Notes under the pieces: generated by a model | Told to the model about the DNA's origin: nothing | The model's database searches: none | Seen by the model: the letters and a program-made list of their open reading frames with translations, nothing else | From: Geobacter sp. | GTDB lineage: Bacteria; Desulfobacterota; Desulfuromonadia; Geobacterales; Geobacteraceae | NCBI GenBank assembly: GCA_016177775.1 | Contig: JACOUQ010000008.1 | Coordinates: forward strand, 1-64,000 | Direction: 5' to 3' | DNA length: 64,000 nt | Made by a program: the position numbers and the translations under genes | Shown: positions 9,005 through 17,094 of the stretch, one piece after another | How the letters are laid out: every line of letters starts with the position of its first letter | Position numbering within the stretch: position 1 is the first letter of the stretch

Positions 9005-10171
9005 TTACTCTACTCCCAGCCACTCCTCGATCTTGCGCACCTCCGCCTCCCAGGCATCGCCGAGGCGCGCCGCCAGGAACGCGGCATAGAGGCTGTCGAA
9101 CAGCTGCAAGCCTGTCTCCATCACGTACATCCGCTCGTAGAAAAGCGCTTCCTTTTCGCTCGTCTCCTCGACGGTATTGTCCCGCTCCTCCTTCACCTTC
9201 GGGGCCTTGTAAGAGGCGAAGTGGAACATCTCCCCCTTGAGGGTCATCTTCCAGATATCTTCCCCCTTCTCCAGATAGAGGGCCGCCTCGGTGATCCGCT
9301 TGCCATTGCGCAGCGCGGTCTGCACCTCTCCAAAGCGGTCCTGGGGGCCGGACGCGGTGATCTTCTGCACACCGTTCTCTGCCGTGGCGCAAAGCACCAT
9401 CCGGTCGTCCAGATACGCCACGAATGCCTCCCCGTCCAGTGCCGGGCCGGGGCGGGTGACGCGGTACTCCGACGATTCATTAAGGGTCCGGTACATTACC
9501 CAGAGGAGGAAGTCCCAGCCGATCCACTGGTTGCTCTTGATGAGGTCGAGGACCGCGTCTGTGGTGGCCTTGTTCGCCTTCTCCAGGGCCGGGACGAGTT
9601 GCGGCTCCGCCACCTGCCCTGCGCGGGCGTAGGGGTGAACCGCGATCAACCGCAGCCCCTCGAAGCTCTTCCGGAAGTGGGTCTCGAACAGGTCAACCGC
9701 CTTGGTGCCGAGGGTGGCCAGGGTCAGGATGTTGCTGCGGGTATCCCATATCATGTCGTATGTAGAAGGGATTGGCAGGATCTTTGCCAGCAGCGCGCCA
9801 CGGACAGCCTCGCGCAGCTCTTCCCGCTTCTGCTTCGGAACACGGGAATAGCCGGGATTGGCGGCAATGTAATCGTCCTCCGCCACCTTCTGGTGGGCGC
9901 GCAGAAGCGCGGCCGGAATGAGGCGCCGGTCCTGGCGCAGGGTGAAGGTCAGGTAGTTGTCGCGCCAGAAGATGGCCGGCGCGGCGAAGCTGCTATCCCG
10001 GTGGTCGTCCAGGTGGACCCAGCCGACGGAAAGCTCGGCCGCACCCTGGTCGATGGGGGTAAAGCCGTTCTTGGCCAGGCGTTCTGAAACCCACTGGAAA
10101 AGGTCGGTTGCGGGGAGCTCACCCACGACTTTGAACTGGCAGATGCTTACGGTATTGGAAAGAATTCCCAT
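9005..10171 (-). CDS. rdgC: Recombination-associated protein RdgC-like
   Basis: A 388-residue protein resembling RdgC, a toroidal nucleoid-associated DNA-binding protein that restrains RecA. The N-terminal half shows the family pattern: a basic/hydrophobic first strand, GFTPIDQG, a GWV motif followed by a His/Asp stretch, FTLRQDRRLIPAALL where E. coli has KEEKILPSPVIKQAL, and a central region after KREELREAVRGALLAKILP. It is longer than E. coli RdgC (303 residues), with a charged C-terminal extension. GGAGGAGAAGC precedes ATG 10171. It is monocistronic. The family call rests on recognition, not on a search. Confidence 0.72.
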   Translation of the reverse strand: MGILSNTVSICQFKVVGELPATDLFQWVSERLAKNGFTPIDQGAAELSVGWVHLDDHRDSSFAAPAIFWRDNYLTFTLRQDRRLIPAALLRAHQKVAEDDYIAANPGYSRVPKQKREELREAVRGALLAKILPIPSTYDMIWDTRSNILTLATLGTKAVDLFETHFRKSFEGLRLIAVHPYARAGQVAEPQLVPALEKANKATTDAVLDLIKSNQWIGWDFLLWVMYRTLNESSEYRVTRPGPALDGEAFVAYLDDRMVLCATAENGVQKITASGPQDRFGEVQTALRNGKRITEAALYLEKGEDIWKMTLKGEMFHFASYKAPKVKEERDNTVEETSEKEALFYERMYVMETGLQLFDSLYAAFLAARLGDAWEAEVRKIEEWLGVE

Positions 10172-10485
10172 CTATGCTTCTCCTCCTTGCTTAAACAAAT
10201 GATTCCAACCACGAATATTTCAGCGGCAATTAAACAGCTCAATGTAGGAGCGCCTTCAGGCGCGATAATCGCGGCTAAAGCCGCTCCTACGATGTGATAT
10301 TTATCTGCCAGAGTAATATTCACAAATTAGCACGAATAAGGTCTTGAAACATTCGTGTCCATTCGTGTCATTCGTGGCTAAAATGGTTTTCGAGTTGAAG
10401 GGTGAAATGGATACACCTTTTTTCTGGAGGGGGCAAGCAAATAAAATATCATTAAGGTGGATGTAGGAGGGGTCAGGGAAGGGAA
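10172..10485. other. Intergenic region made of two repeat families
   Basis: Between the RdgC-like gene and the DnaK-like gene no credible gene is seen. It holds a REP-type palindrome at 10244-10290 and three tandem ATTCGTG units at about 10350-10377, with further CACGAAT fragments at 10211 and 10331. Confidence 0.6.
10244..10290. repeat. REP-type palindrome (GTAGGAGCG...CGCTCCTAC)
   Basis: GTAGGAGCG at 10244 and GCTCCTAC ending at 10290 close a 47-bp element made of two stems, GCGCCTTCAGGCGC and GCGGCTAAAGCCGC. This is the familiar bacterial REP layout that RAYT transposases act on; a RAYT gene is present at 56270. Confidence 0.75.
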
Positions 10486-11943
10486 TCACTCTATTGACGC
10501 GGATGGGTGAAGGGGGGCGACTTCTATCTTCTGCTCGTTTCCGGTGTGCAGATCCACGGCGGAAACACGAAGAATGCCGTTGACATCGATGTTGAATGTC
10601 ACCTCGATCTTCGGCTCCCCTTGCGGCGCGGGGGGGATGTCCGCAAGATCGAAGATTCCGAGACTCATGTTGTCGCTCACCGCATCCTTCTCCCCCTGGA
10701 GGACATGGATGCTTACCGATGCCTGGTCGTCGGCGGCGGTCGTGAATATTTTGTTCCTGGAAACAGGGATACGGGTATTCCTGTCGATGATTCTGGCGAA
10801 CACCCCACCCTGGGTTTCAATCCCCAGGGAGAGCGGCGTGACATCCACCAGCACCAGATCGCTGAACTCCCCCGCAAGAATCCCCCCCTGTATCGCGGCA
10901 CCGGCGGCAACCACCTCGTCGGGGTTGATGCGATCATGACAGATTTTTGAATCCCCGAACATCTGCCGTGCCAGTTCTCTCACCGCCGGCATCCTGGTGG
11001 CGCCACCCACGAGGATCACCCGGTCGATATCAATGGGCCTCAGCCCTGCATCGGAAAGGGCCTGAATCGTCGGTCCGGCCAGCCTCTTGAGGAGAGGGGC
11101 AGTCAAGGCTTCGAACTCTTCCCGCGAAAGCCGGGCGCGCACGTTTCTCCCGGCGAAGTTACCCTCCCCTCTGAAACCCAGGGGGATATCTATGTCAGAT
11201 AACAGGGCATCGGAGAGCGTTTTTTTGGCCCCCTCGGCGATCCGTTTCAGAATCGGCACCGCCGATTTGTCTAGAAAAGGGTCGATTCCCGTCTCCGTCT
11301 CGATCATTCCGGCCAGATGCCCGGCAAGCCGCTGGTCCCAGTCATCCCCGCCAAGGCGGGTATCACCGCTGACGGCCCTGACCTCGAAGACCCCTTGCCC
11401 CAGCTCCAGAATCGAGACATCAAAGGTTCCGCCTCCCAGGTCCCAGACCAGGACGGTATGGATCTCCTCCTTGTCCAGCCCGTAAGCCAGCGCGGCGGCG
11501 GTCGGCTCGTTGATGATCCTGACCACCTCCAGCCCTGCCATGACCCCGGCTTCCCTGGTGGCCTCCCGCTGCTCGTTGTTGAAATAGGCGGGGACCGTGA
11601 TCACTGCCTTGTCGATCCTTTCACCCAGGTACGTTCCGGCATCTCCGGCGACCTTTTGCAGGATCATCCCCGATATTTCCTGGGGGGTGTAAATGCCTCC
11701 CCGGAGATGAAACCTGTGGGAAGTCCCCATGCGCCTTTTTACCGAGGCGATTGTTTCCTCGGGATTTACGCCGGCATTGCGCAGCGCCTCGCTTCCGGTG
11801 ACAACACCACCATCGGTGAATGCCACCACCGAAGGGGTAAGCCTCCCCCCCTCGGCGTTGGGGACAATCACGGGGCACCCACTGTCAAGGAAGGCGACAA
11901 CCGTATTGGTGGTCCCAAGATCTATTCCTATTATTCGGGACAT
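10486..11943 (-). CDS. Lid-less DnaK/Hsp70-like chaperone of the gas-vesicle cluster
   Basis: A 485-residue Hsp70. ATG 11943 has an AGGGGGA site and overlaps the end of the upstream GvpM-like gene by 13 bp. The ATPase domain is intact: IGIDLGTTNTVVAF, INEPTAAALAYGLD, DLGGGTFDVSILELG and VILVGGATRMP. The substrate-binding beta domain follows (DVTPLSLGIETQGG to GILRVSAVDLHTG), and the protein then stops at PLHPSASIE. The helical lid and the disordered tail of ordinary DnaK (about 638 residues) are absent. No grpE is adjacent; the J-domain partner is probably the GvpF-J fusion encoded upstream in the same operon. As the last gene it may help hold GvpA-type subunits. Confidence 0.92.
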   Translation of the reverse strand: MSRIIGIDLGTTNTVVAFLDSGCPVIVPNAEGGRLTPSVVAFTDGGVVTGSEALRNAGVNPEETIASVKRRMGTSHRFHLRGGIYTPQEISGMILQKVAGDAGTYLGERIDKAVITVPAYFNNEQREATREAGVMAGLEVVRIINEPTAAALAYGLDKEEIHTVLVWDLGGGTFDVSILELGQGVFEVRAVSGDTRLGGDDWDQRLAGHLAGMIETETGIDPFLDKSAVPILKRIAEGAKKTLSDALLSDIDIPLGFRGEGNFAGRNVRARLSREEFEALTAPLLKRLAGPTIQALSDAGLRPIDIDRVILVGGATRMPAVRELARQMFGDSKICHDRINPDEVVAAGAAIQGGILAGEFSDLVLVDVTPLSLGIETQGGVFARIIDRNTRIPVSRNKIFTTAADDQASVSIHVLQGEKDAVSDNMSLGIFDLADIPPAPQGEPKIEVTFNIDVNGILRVSAVDLHTGNEQKIEVAPLHPSASIE

Positions 11944-12173
11944 GCTTCCCCCTGGCTGCTCGCGTTCCTGATCTCCCGGTCCCACCCTTCCATCATGCCG
12001 TATCTGACCATGGTTTCCATCCCCGCCAGGGCCGCCCGCAGGTTGATGCCGACCAGCGGTATCCCGGCGACGGAGATAACCAGGTCAGCGTCGACCACAA
12101 GCCCCTTGTCCAGGACCCGCTCCAGCAGGTCAACCAGCGTGATGTTTGCCTTGTTGGCAGGTTCGATGTCCAT
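11931..12173 (-). CDS. Gas vesicle protein, GvpM/GvpJ type (GvpA family)
   Basis: An 80-residue GvpA-family protein. The core ITLVDLLERVLDKGLVVDAD, then SVAGIPLVGINLRAALAG, matches the amphipathic helix-strand-strand signature shared by GvpA, GvpJ, GvpM and GvpS. The short acidic tail and divergence from the gvpA here suggest a minor nucleation protein (GvpM/J). ATG 12173 is chosen; a GTG at 12179 overlapping the upstream TGA is an alternative. It sits between gvpF/L and the DnaK-like gene with overlapping ends. Confidence 0.85.
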   Translation of the reverse strand: MDIEPANKANITLVDLLERVLDKGLVVDADLVISVAGIPLVGINLRAALAGMETMVRYGMMEGWDREIRNASSQGEACPE

Positions 12174-12175
12174 AG

Positions 12176-12925
12176 TCACTCTTCGGCAAAGCTGTAAGGC
12201 GGCCAGGGGCCTGTCAGCCGGATCGCGATCCCGTCCATCCGGTCAACGATCTCCAGCTCCTCTTTCAAATCCTCGTATCTGCCGCCGTGGACAAGAAGCG
12301 AGAGGTTCATTATCATCTGCCTCTGCTGGTCCGCCTGTTTCGGCTCCTCCACGACAATCCGTTCCGCCACGTCATTAATCCTTTTGAAGATATCCTCGAA
12401 AAACCTTTGCGCCTCCTTCTCCATCCCGCACTTCAACGCTTTCTCCAGCAGTTGCCCGTGCAGATAGGCCGTGCCTGTCCCGGCCCCCGCCTTTATTTTG
12501 AGATCCCTGAGCGCCGGGGTCGAATCCGCGAGCCTCCCGGCAACATGGTTCGCGTCCCAGAAGACCTGTACGCCGTATTCTTTGCGCCCTCTCAAGCGGG
12601 ACAGCTTTTTCCTAAGCTCCCCGTGGTTCTGCCCGAGCCACTGCTCCAGGCCATCCGCTCCCCCCTTGATAATGGTATGGAACCTTATCGGCAGGACCGT
12701 GCCGAACATCTTCCACGCCATGTCAACAACCCTCTGGTGCGAAACCGCCCAGTCGATCATCTTGTCCCGGTCCCGGCAATCCGGGGAGACGGCCGGAGCA
12801 TCATGGACAACAGCCGCCAGCCCGTCGAAATGGACAGTATAGACCTCTCCCCCACTTATCCCGATCTTCCCGAACGATACGTCCTTGCCATCTTCCGCAA
12901 CGCAGTAAATGTACCTACCTTCCAT
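12176..12925 (-). CDS. gvpF: Gas vesicle protein GvpF/GvpL family (third copy)
   Basis: A 249-residue GvpL/GvpF-family protein. Typical marks are the first strand GRYIYCVAED, a small-residue loop with FDGLAAVVHD, the central SHQRVVDMAWKMFGTVLPIRFHT motif and the terminal RLTGPWPPYSFAEE (family pattern TGPWPPYNF). In studied gas vesicles GvpF is a structural protein lying at the gas-facing side and GvpL an accessory hub. It is the most canonical of three family members in this cluster, and overlaps gvpK by 11 bp. Confidence 0.92.
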   Translation of the reverse strand: MEGRYIYCVAEDGKDVSFGKIGISGGEVYTVHFDGLAAVVHDAPAVSPDCRDRDKMIDWAVSHQRVVDMAWKMFGTVLPIRFHTIIKGGADGLEQWLGQNHGELRKKLSRLRGRKEYGVQVFWDANHVAGRLADSTPALRDLKIKAGAGTGTAYLHGQLLEKALKCGMEKEAQRFFEDIFKRINDVAERIVVEEPKQADQQRQMIMNLSLLVHGGRYEDLKEELEIVDRMDGIAIRLTGPWPPYSFAEE

Positions 12926-13205
12926 CCACGCCTCCCATGAGGATGCCTTCCACCAGATTGTCCAGGCTTTCCCGCACTGACCTTACCGCGTCCACGACGC
13001 CGTTCTCTTCCTTCAGCTGCTCGACTATCCTGTCAAATTCCATGAGCGACTTTCCGAGCCTTTCCACTTCCTCGTCGTTCAGGCTCCCGGCTTCCAGGCG
13101 CCGCACAGCCTGCGTCTTGAGGAGGTCCCTGATTATCTCCACCAGCGCAAGAACGAGACCCAATACCCCTTGCTTGAGATTCTCCTGTTCGATGTCGACG
13201 TTCAT
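12915..13205 (-). CDS. gvpK: Gas vesicle protein GvpK
   Basis: A 96-residue GvpK. The family core is visible: LKQGVLGLVLALVEIIRDLLKTQAVRR, then GSLNDEEVERLGKSLMEFD and a C-terminal VRSVRESLDNLVEG segment. It is an essential minor gas-vesicle protein thought to act in early assembly. The gene overlaps the downstream gvpF by 11 bp and lies 16 bp after the zinc-tailed GvpJ-like gene. Confidence 0.93.
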   Translation of the reverse strand: MNVDIEQENLKQGVLGLVLALVEIIRDLLKTQAVRRLEAGSLNDEEVERLGKSLMEFDRIVEQLKEENGVVDAVRSVRESLDNLVEGILMGGVDGR

Positions 13206-13221
13206 GATATTCCCAAGATTA

Positions 13222-13584
13222 TTAGCTGTGCTCGACGGCCTGCGCCCGCAACCTTGTCTTGGCGCTCACCCAGCCACACCACGGGCATCCGGCATCGATC
13301 AGCTCTGCCGCCGGCGACCTCTTGGCGCATTCAGGGCATGCTTCCCTTACCGTGATTCCATCTTTCCAGGCCGGGGCCTCCAGGTTTATCCCCGAAGGGA
13401 ACGCCAGGCCGTAGCGGGCCGCGACCTCGAAAGAAGCTATGCTAGCCCTGATCTTGATACCGAGAAGCTCAGTCCCGACAATGGAAATGGCAATGTCCGC
13501 ATTGATCACGATCCCCTTGTCCAGGATCCTGTCGAGCACATCAAGCAGGGTAGCGCTGTTGTTGATCGTCCCTTCTATGGCCAT
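13222..13584 (-). CDS. gvpJ: GvpJ-like gas vesicle protein with C-terminal zinc-ribbon-like tail
   Basis: A 120-residue protein. Residues 12-60 are a standard GvpA-family core (LLDVLDRILDKGIVINADIA, then GTELLGIKIRAS). Residues 61-120 form an unusual tail with two paired cysteines, C83-P-E-C86 and C100-P-W-C103 (CX2C-X13-CX2C), as in a zinc ribbon. The ATG follows the ATPase stop codon directly (TGAATG) and has a GGGAGAAATGA site. Minor GvpJ proteins nucleate vesicles in other organisms; the metal site is not part of any GvpJ I know. Confidence 0.85.
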   Translation of the reverse strand: MAIEGTINNSATLLDVLDRILDKGIVINADIAISIVGTELLGIKIRASIASFEVAARYGLAFPSGINLEAPAWKDGITVREACPECAKRSPAAELIDAGCPWCGWVSAKTRLRAQAVEHS

Positions 13585-15564
13585 TCATTTCTCCCAGGTT
13601 TCATCGCATATCGCCTCAAGCGCGCCGAGTCCCTTGACAGGGTGCGGCAGCTGAGGCACCGCGGCAACCTCGTATCCCTTTCCCCACTGGACTATCACCC
13701 GCCGCAGGCACGACATCTGCTCCTCCCTTATCGCCGTGCAGAAGCTGCATGAGGTGGGAGGGAACATCATGTTCACGAATATATGTCCCGAGTTGATCCC
13801 CAGCTTGCCGATTCCGGATAGGAGCCTTCCCGTTTCCAGAAGGCCGAGGGACTCGGGGATGGTAACAGCTACGAACTCGGTTTTCAGGCAGTCGGTAAGG
13901 GCCGCCTGCACGCTCTTCACGTCCCGGAGGAGATTCATCATCTTTTCGGCAACGCCACCCAGCCGGACAACATCCTTGTACTTCAGCAGAAGCCTGAGTA
14001 TAGTCTTCAGCCAATCCAGAGCGATCTCGGGGGTTTCGAGGAGGCGAAGCGCATGGCCGGTGGGCGCGGTATCTATTATGAAAAGGTCGAACGCCCCTCT
14101 TAATTCGAGCATCCTTTTGATCGCCATGATCTCATCCAGCCCCGGCGGGAAAAGATCGACAAGCCCCCGTATCACCTCTCTATCGAAGGCGATTTCCCCC
14201 ACCCTTGCGGCGAAACTGTTGAATATCTCGTCAATGTCCGAGCGGTATCCATTTCGAAATTCGTCGAGCATCTGGAGCGCGTCCATCTCCAGCGCGTAAA
14301 CATGCCCTGCCGCCGATGACTCGATGACCGCCGTTATATCGTTCCCTATCTTGTAGCCGAAACAGTCCGACAGAGAATGTGCGGGGTCGGTGGAGAGTAT
14401 CAGGACCTTCCGCCCTGGTGTCCCTCTGGCAATCCGGAGCGCGGCCGCCGCTGCCAGGGTTGTTTTGCCGACGCCCCCCTTGCCGCCGAAAAAGAGGAAT
14501 TCCAGTTCCTTCTTTTTCAAGAAGTCCGAGACGGCATCCTGAAAAGTGGAAGGGGCAAAATTAATGATACTGTCCGATTGCCCGCCTTCTTTTTCCGGAA
14601 GGTCGCGAAATTTTTCATGCCCGAAGAGCAACTCCGCAAACTCGCCCAGGCTCTCCATTCCCTGAATTGCGTGGGGGAACTGTGGGACCGGCAGCAGGTT
14701 GCAACCGCTGAAAATACCCTCGATTTCCTGGAGCCGCCCGTCGACTTCCCTTTTTCTCGAAGAACAGTACGGACATTCACTATTGCCGATGACGCGGTTC
14801 ACTATGACGCTTCTCACCAGAATGCCGAATGAACTCAGGGAGACCAGCAACCTGTGGGTCTCTTCAATTGCCGCGGGCTCGGGAATGGTGACCGGCACGA
14901 ATTCAACGGTTCCGTTGTCCCTGAAAAGAGACTCCACCATGCTTAGATCGTCTGAGAGCGCTTTCAGGAACTCATCGGCCTCGTCCCTCACGCACCTTCC
15001 CCTGAAACGCTTCTGGAAAAACCGGTGCTTCTCCTGCATGAGGTCGAAGACTTCAACCCATTTTCTCATCTGGGCCGGAAGAGCCAGCATCCGAAGGGTA
15101 TGGCCGGTCGGGGCTGTGTCCAGGATGATCAGGTCGAAGTCGCCCCGCTTGAGTATCCTTGCCAGCTCCATTACGGCCATGACTTCGTCCAGCCCCGGCA
15201 GTGACAGGATAAAGAAACTCTCTATATCATCCTTCTCGAAATAGGTGCCCCTTTCCGCCAGCTTTTTGATTGTCTCGGCGTTTTTTCCCTTGAAGTCCTC
15301 GAAGAGCTTCCGGGCATCCATCTCCAGGAGCCAGAGATTTTCGAGTTCCCCAACCTGGAGCAGCTCTCCCCCTACTTTTCTCTCGAAGCTGTCCCCGAGT
15401 GAATGGGCCGGGTCGGTCGAGGCGAGGAGCACCTTTTTGCCGGGGCTTTGCCGCGCAAGGCAAATGGATGCCGCGGCCGCGGACGTGGTTTTGCCGCAGC
15501 CCCCCTTGCCGCCGAACAGGATCAGCCTAAGGGCGGGATTATCGAGGAAACCGGGGCCGGCCAC
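13585..15564 (-). CDS. Tandem ArsA/Get3-family ATPase in the gas-vesicle operon
   Basis: About 659 residues with two full ArsA/Get3 halves. Each has a deviant P-loop (GGKGGCGKTT and GGKGGVGKTT), a switch region STDPAHSLGDSF or STDPAHSLSDCF, and IILDTAPTGHTLR or FIIDTAPTGHALR. Each half also carries a CX2C pair (CPYC; CSFC) where Get3 binds its dimer zinc. Get3 delivers hydrophobic tail-anchored proteins; ArsA drives arsenite export. With no arsenic genes around, a chaperone for hydrophobic Gvp subunits is the likelier job. I place the start at GTG 15564, just after the gvpO stop; a longer form to 15648 would overlap gvpO by 80 bp. Confidence 0.88.
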   Translation of the reverse strand: MAGPGFLDNPALRLILFGGKGGCGKTTSAAAASICLARQSPGKKVLLASTDPAHSLGDSFERKVGGELLQVGELENLWLLEMDARKLFEDFKGKNAETIKKLAERGTYFEKDDIESFFILSLPGLDEVMAVMELARILKRGDFDLIILDTAPTGHTLRMLALPAQMRKWVEVFDLMQEKHRFFQKRFRGRCVRDEADEFLKALSDDLSMVESLFRDNGTVEFVPVTIPEPAAIEETHRLLVSLSSFGILVRSVIVNRVIGNSECPYCSSRKREVDGRLQEIEGIFSGCNLLPVPQFPHAIQGMESLGEFAELLFGHEKFRDLPEKEGGQSDSIINFAPSTFQDAVSDFLKKKELEFLFFGGKGGVGKTTLAAAAALRIARGTPGRKVLILSTDPAHSLSDCFGYKIGNDITAVIESSAAGHVYALEMDALQMLDEFRNGYRSDIDEIFNSFAARVGEIAFDREVIRGLVDLFPPGLDEIMAIKRMLELRGAFDLFIIDTAPTGHALRLLETPEIALDWLKTILRLLLKYKDVVRLGGVAEKMMNLLRDVKSVQAALTDCLKTEFVAVTIPESLGLLETGRLLSGIGKLGINSGHIFVNMMFPPTSCSFCTAIREEQMSCLRRVIVQWGKGYEVAAVPQLPHPVKGLGALEAICDETWEK

Positions 15565-15568
15565 ATTT

Positions 15569-15877
15569 CTATTCTTCTTCAACCCGCGTTTCCGCCCGTC
15601 TGCGCACTCCCCTGCGGCTGAATTCCAGAAAGTTGCCGTTATAGTCAAGAATGGCCTCGTAGGTTGCCAGGATGTCCATGTTGCTGGGAACCACGTGCTG
15701 TTCCACCATTTCCACCGATACCCGCCATCCCTTGTCGTCCTTCAGGGTCCTCACGGTGGAGGAAAGCTCCAGGCCGGTGAGATCGCCGAGCTCGCTCCGC
15801 GCCTTCCGGATGATGTCCCCGATAGACATGGCCATCTTTGCTACCTCCGTTTTTTCAAGCTGCTCGACGTTCTTCAT
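15569..15877 (-). CDS. gvpO: Gas vesicle protein GvpO
   Basis: A 102-residue GvpO. The conserved block starts at DLTGLELSSTVRTLKDDKGW and continues VEMVEQHVVPSNMDILATYE with a C-terminal LDYNGNFLEFSRRGVRRR. The ATG overlaps the gvpG stop (ATGA), with GGAAGGG upstream. GvpO is found in haloarchaeal and actinobacterial gas-vesicle clusters. Its role is regulatory or accessory and not settled. Confidence 0.88.
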   Translation of the reverse strand: MKNVEQLEKTEVAKMAMSIGDIIRKARSELGDLTGLELSSTVRTLKDDKGWRVSVEMVEQHVVPSNMDILATYEAILDYNGNFLEFSRRGVRRRAETRVEEE

Positions 15878-16113
15878 GTCCCTTCCTTATATTTCCTGAT
15901 CTCCTCCAGCCGGCCCATCAGCTCGGTTTCCCCCTGCTGGTACTCATCTTCGGTTATCTCATCCAGCTCAAGGCGCATCTGGAGTTCGAGAAGCTCTTCC
16001 CTGACCCTGGAATCATCGGTCAGTTCCGTCTCCACCATCTCATCGATTTTGTCCGCCACCCACACAACCCCTTTTATGGGTGCAAGGAGCAGATCATCCA
16101 GCAGGAATATCAT
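15874..16113 (-). CDS. gvpG: Gas vesicle protein GvpG
   Basis: A 79-residue GvpG. The start MIFLLDDLLLAPIKGVVWVA is the family hallmark, so ATG 16113 is chosen over an upstream in-frame codon. The rest is a charged coiled coil (LLELQMRLELDEITEDEY). It is coupled by ATGA overlaps to the GvpF-J gene before it and to gvpO after it. GvpG is a small assembly factor that interacts with GvpF/L in other systems. Confidence 0.93.
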   Translation of the reverse strand: MIFLLDDLLLAPIKGVVWVADKIDEMVETELTDDSRVREELLELQMRLELDEITEDEYQQGETELMGRLEEIRKYKEGT

Positions 16114-17084
16114 CGAAGGACCCTTACCATTATGGCGTCCTTGCGGCTTGCGGAGAGGTGGCAATCAGCAAGGGTCCTGTATGCCTCGTTGAATTTCTCG
16201 AAGCGTTCCTGCGCACCTGGATCGTCAGGGTTCTTGTCGGGATGATAGCTCCGGAGAAGCTTCCGGTACGACTGCCTGAGCTCGTCCGGACCGGCGCCCG
16301 CCTTCACCCCCGTCATGCGCATCGCGTCCTCCATTTCCCGCGCCCCTACCCTGCGTATCTCCAGGGTGCTGAAACTATGCGGTGGAAGCGGCCCTATGAT
16401 CCTGAAATTCATCGTGCCCTCATATTTGCTGTCCAGCTCTTCAATCCACTCGTCCAGAGCGATTTTTTCCTCCCGCCTGATCAGGAAGGCCACGTTCATC
16501 AGCATCCGGTCGTCAAAATGCTCGCGCACCCTCTGGCCCAGAACGAACTGGCTCATCGAGGTCACGATCTCGTCCCTGAGCCTGTTGTTTTCCTCCTCCA
16601 GCGCCGTCCTTACCATTTTCCCAAGTTCCACGGCCTGTTCCCTCAGTTTCTCCGGAGAGGCCGGATCGATACCTTCCCTGAACCGCCGTATCTCGTCCCG
16701 TTCCCCGAGTTCCTTCAACATCGAATCCAGGTCGTTCCACAAGGCTATCAGGTCCACTTCGACCTTGCCCGCCATGGTGTCGACTGCCTTTTTGAATCCC
16801 GGATATCCCGACTCCAGTATTTCAAGGAGCTCACCGTCATCAGCGGCAGATGTCCCGAACTTTATCGGGACAACGGTATGTTCATCCATGAGCCCCTCGA
16901 TCAGCGACTGATGGCTTGCCAGCTGCCGGACAAGAATATCCCTGGAGAGGGAGGCGTAATCCACGGAAGGCGATTCCTTCACCACCAGGGCGATGTCGCG
17001 GTACGGCACGAGATAAGCGCCATCGCCGGGGATTCCCGGACCTCCGCCATCATTGCAGACAACGCAGAAGAGCTGCTTTGGCAT
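16110..17084 (-). CDS. GvpF/GvpL-family protein fused to a C-terminal DnaJ domain
   Basis: A 324-residue fusion. Residues 1-240 are GvpF/L: LFCVVCNDG first strand, SHQSLIEGLMDEHTVVPIKFGT, and GPLPPHSFSTLEIRR at the family C-terminus. Residues 257-310 are a J-domain with GAGPDELRQSYRKLLRSYHP and the invariant HPD at 281-283, then FEKFNEAYRTL. A J-domain stimulates Hsp70 ATPase; the DnaK-like gene at the 3' end of the operon is the obvious partner. The Gvp half would target that chaperone to gas-vesicle subunits. Confidence 0.93.
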   Translation of the reverse strand: MPKQLFCVVCNDGGGPGIPGDGAYLVPYRDIALVVKESPSVDYASLSRDILVRQLASHQSLIEGLMDEHTVVPIKFGTSAADDGELLEILESGYPGFKKAVDTMAGKVEVDLIALWNDLDSMLKELGERDEIRRFREGIDPASPEKLREQAVELGKMVRTALEEENNRLRDEIVTSMSQFVLGQRVREHFDDRMLMNVAFLIRREEKIALDEWIEELDSKYEGTMNFRIIGPLPPHSFSTLEIRRVGAREMEDAMRMTGVKAGAGPDELRQSYRKLLRSYHPDKNPDDPGAQERFEKFNEAYRTLADCHLSASRKDAIMVRVLR

Positions 17085-17094
17085 CGTCGTCCCT

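Noticed and set aside
10301..10489. A 62-residue reading frame upstream of the DnaK-like gene's 3' side.
   Set aside because: It consists largely of the ATTCGTG dispersed repeat and has no ribosome site; treated as non-coding.
13585..15564. Arsenite-efflux ATPase ArsA as the function of the tandem ATPase.
   Set aside because: No arsB, arsD or arsR is near, and the gene is packed inside the gvp operon; a chaperone role is preferred, though not proven.
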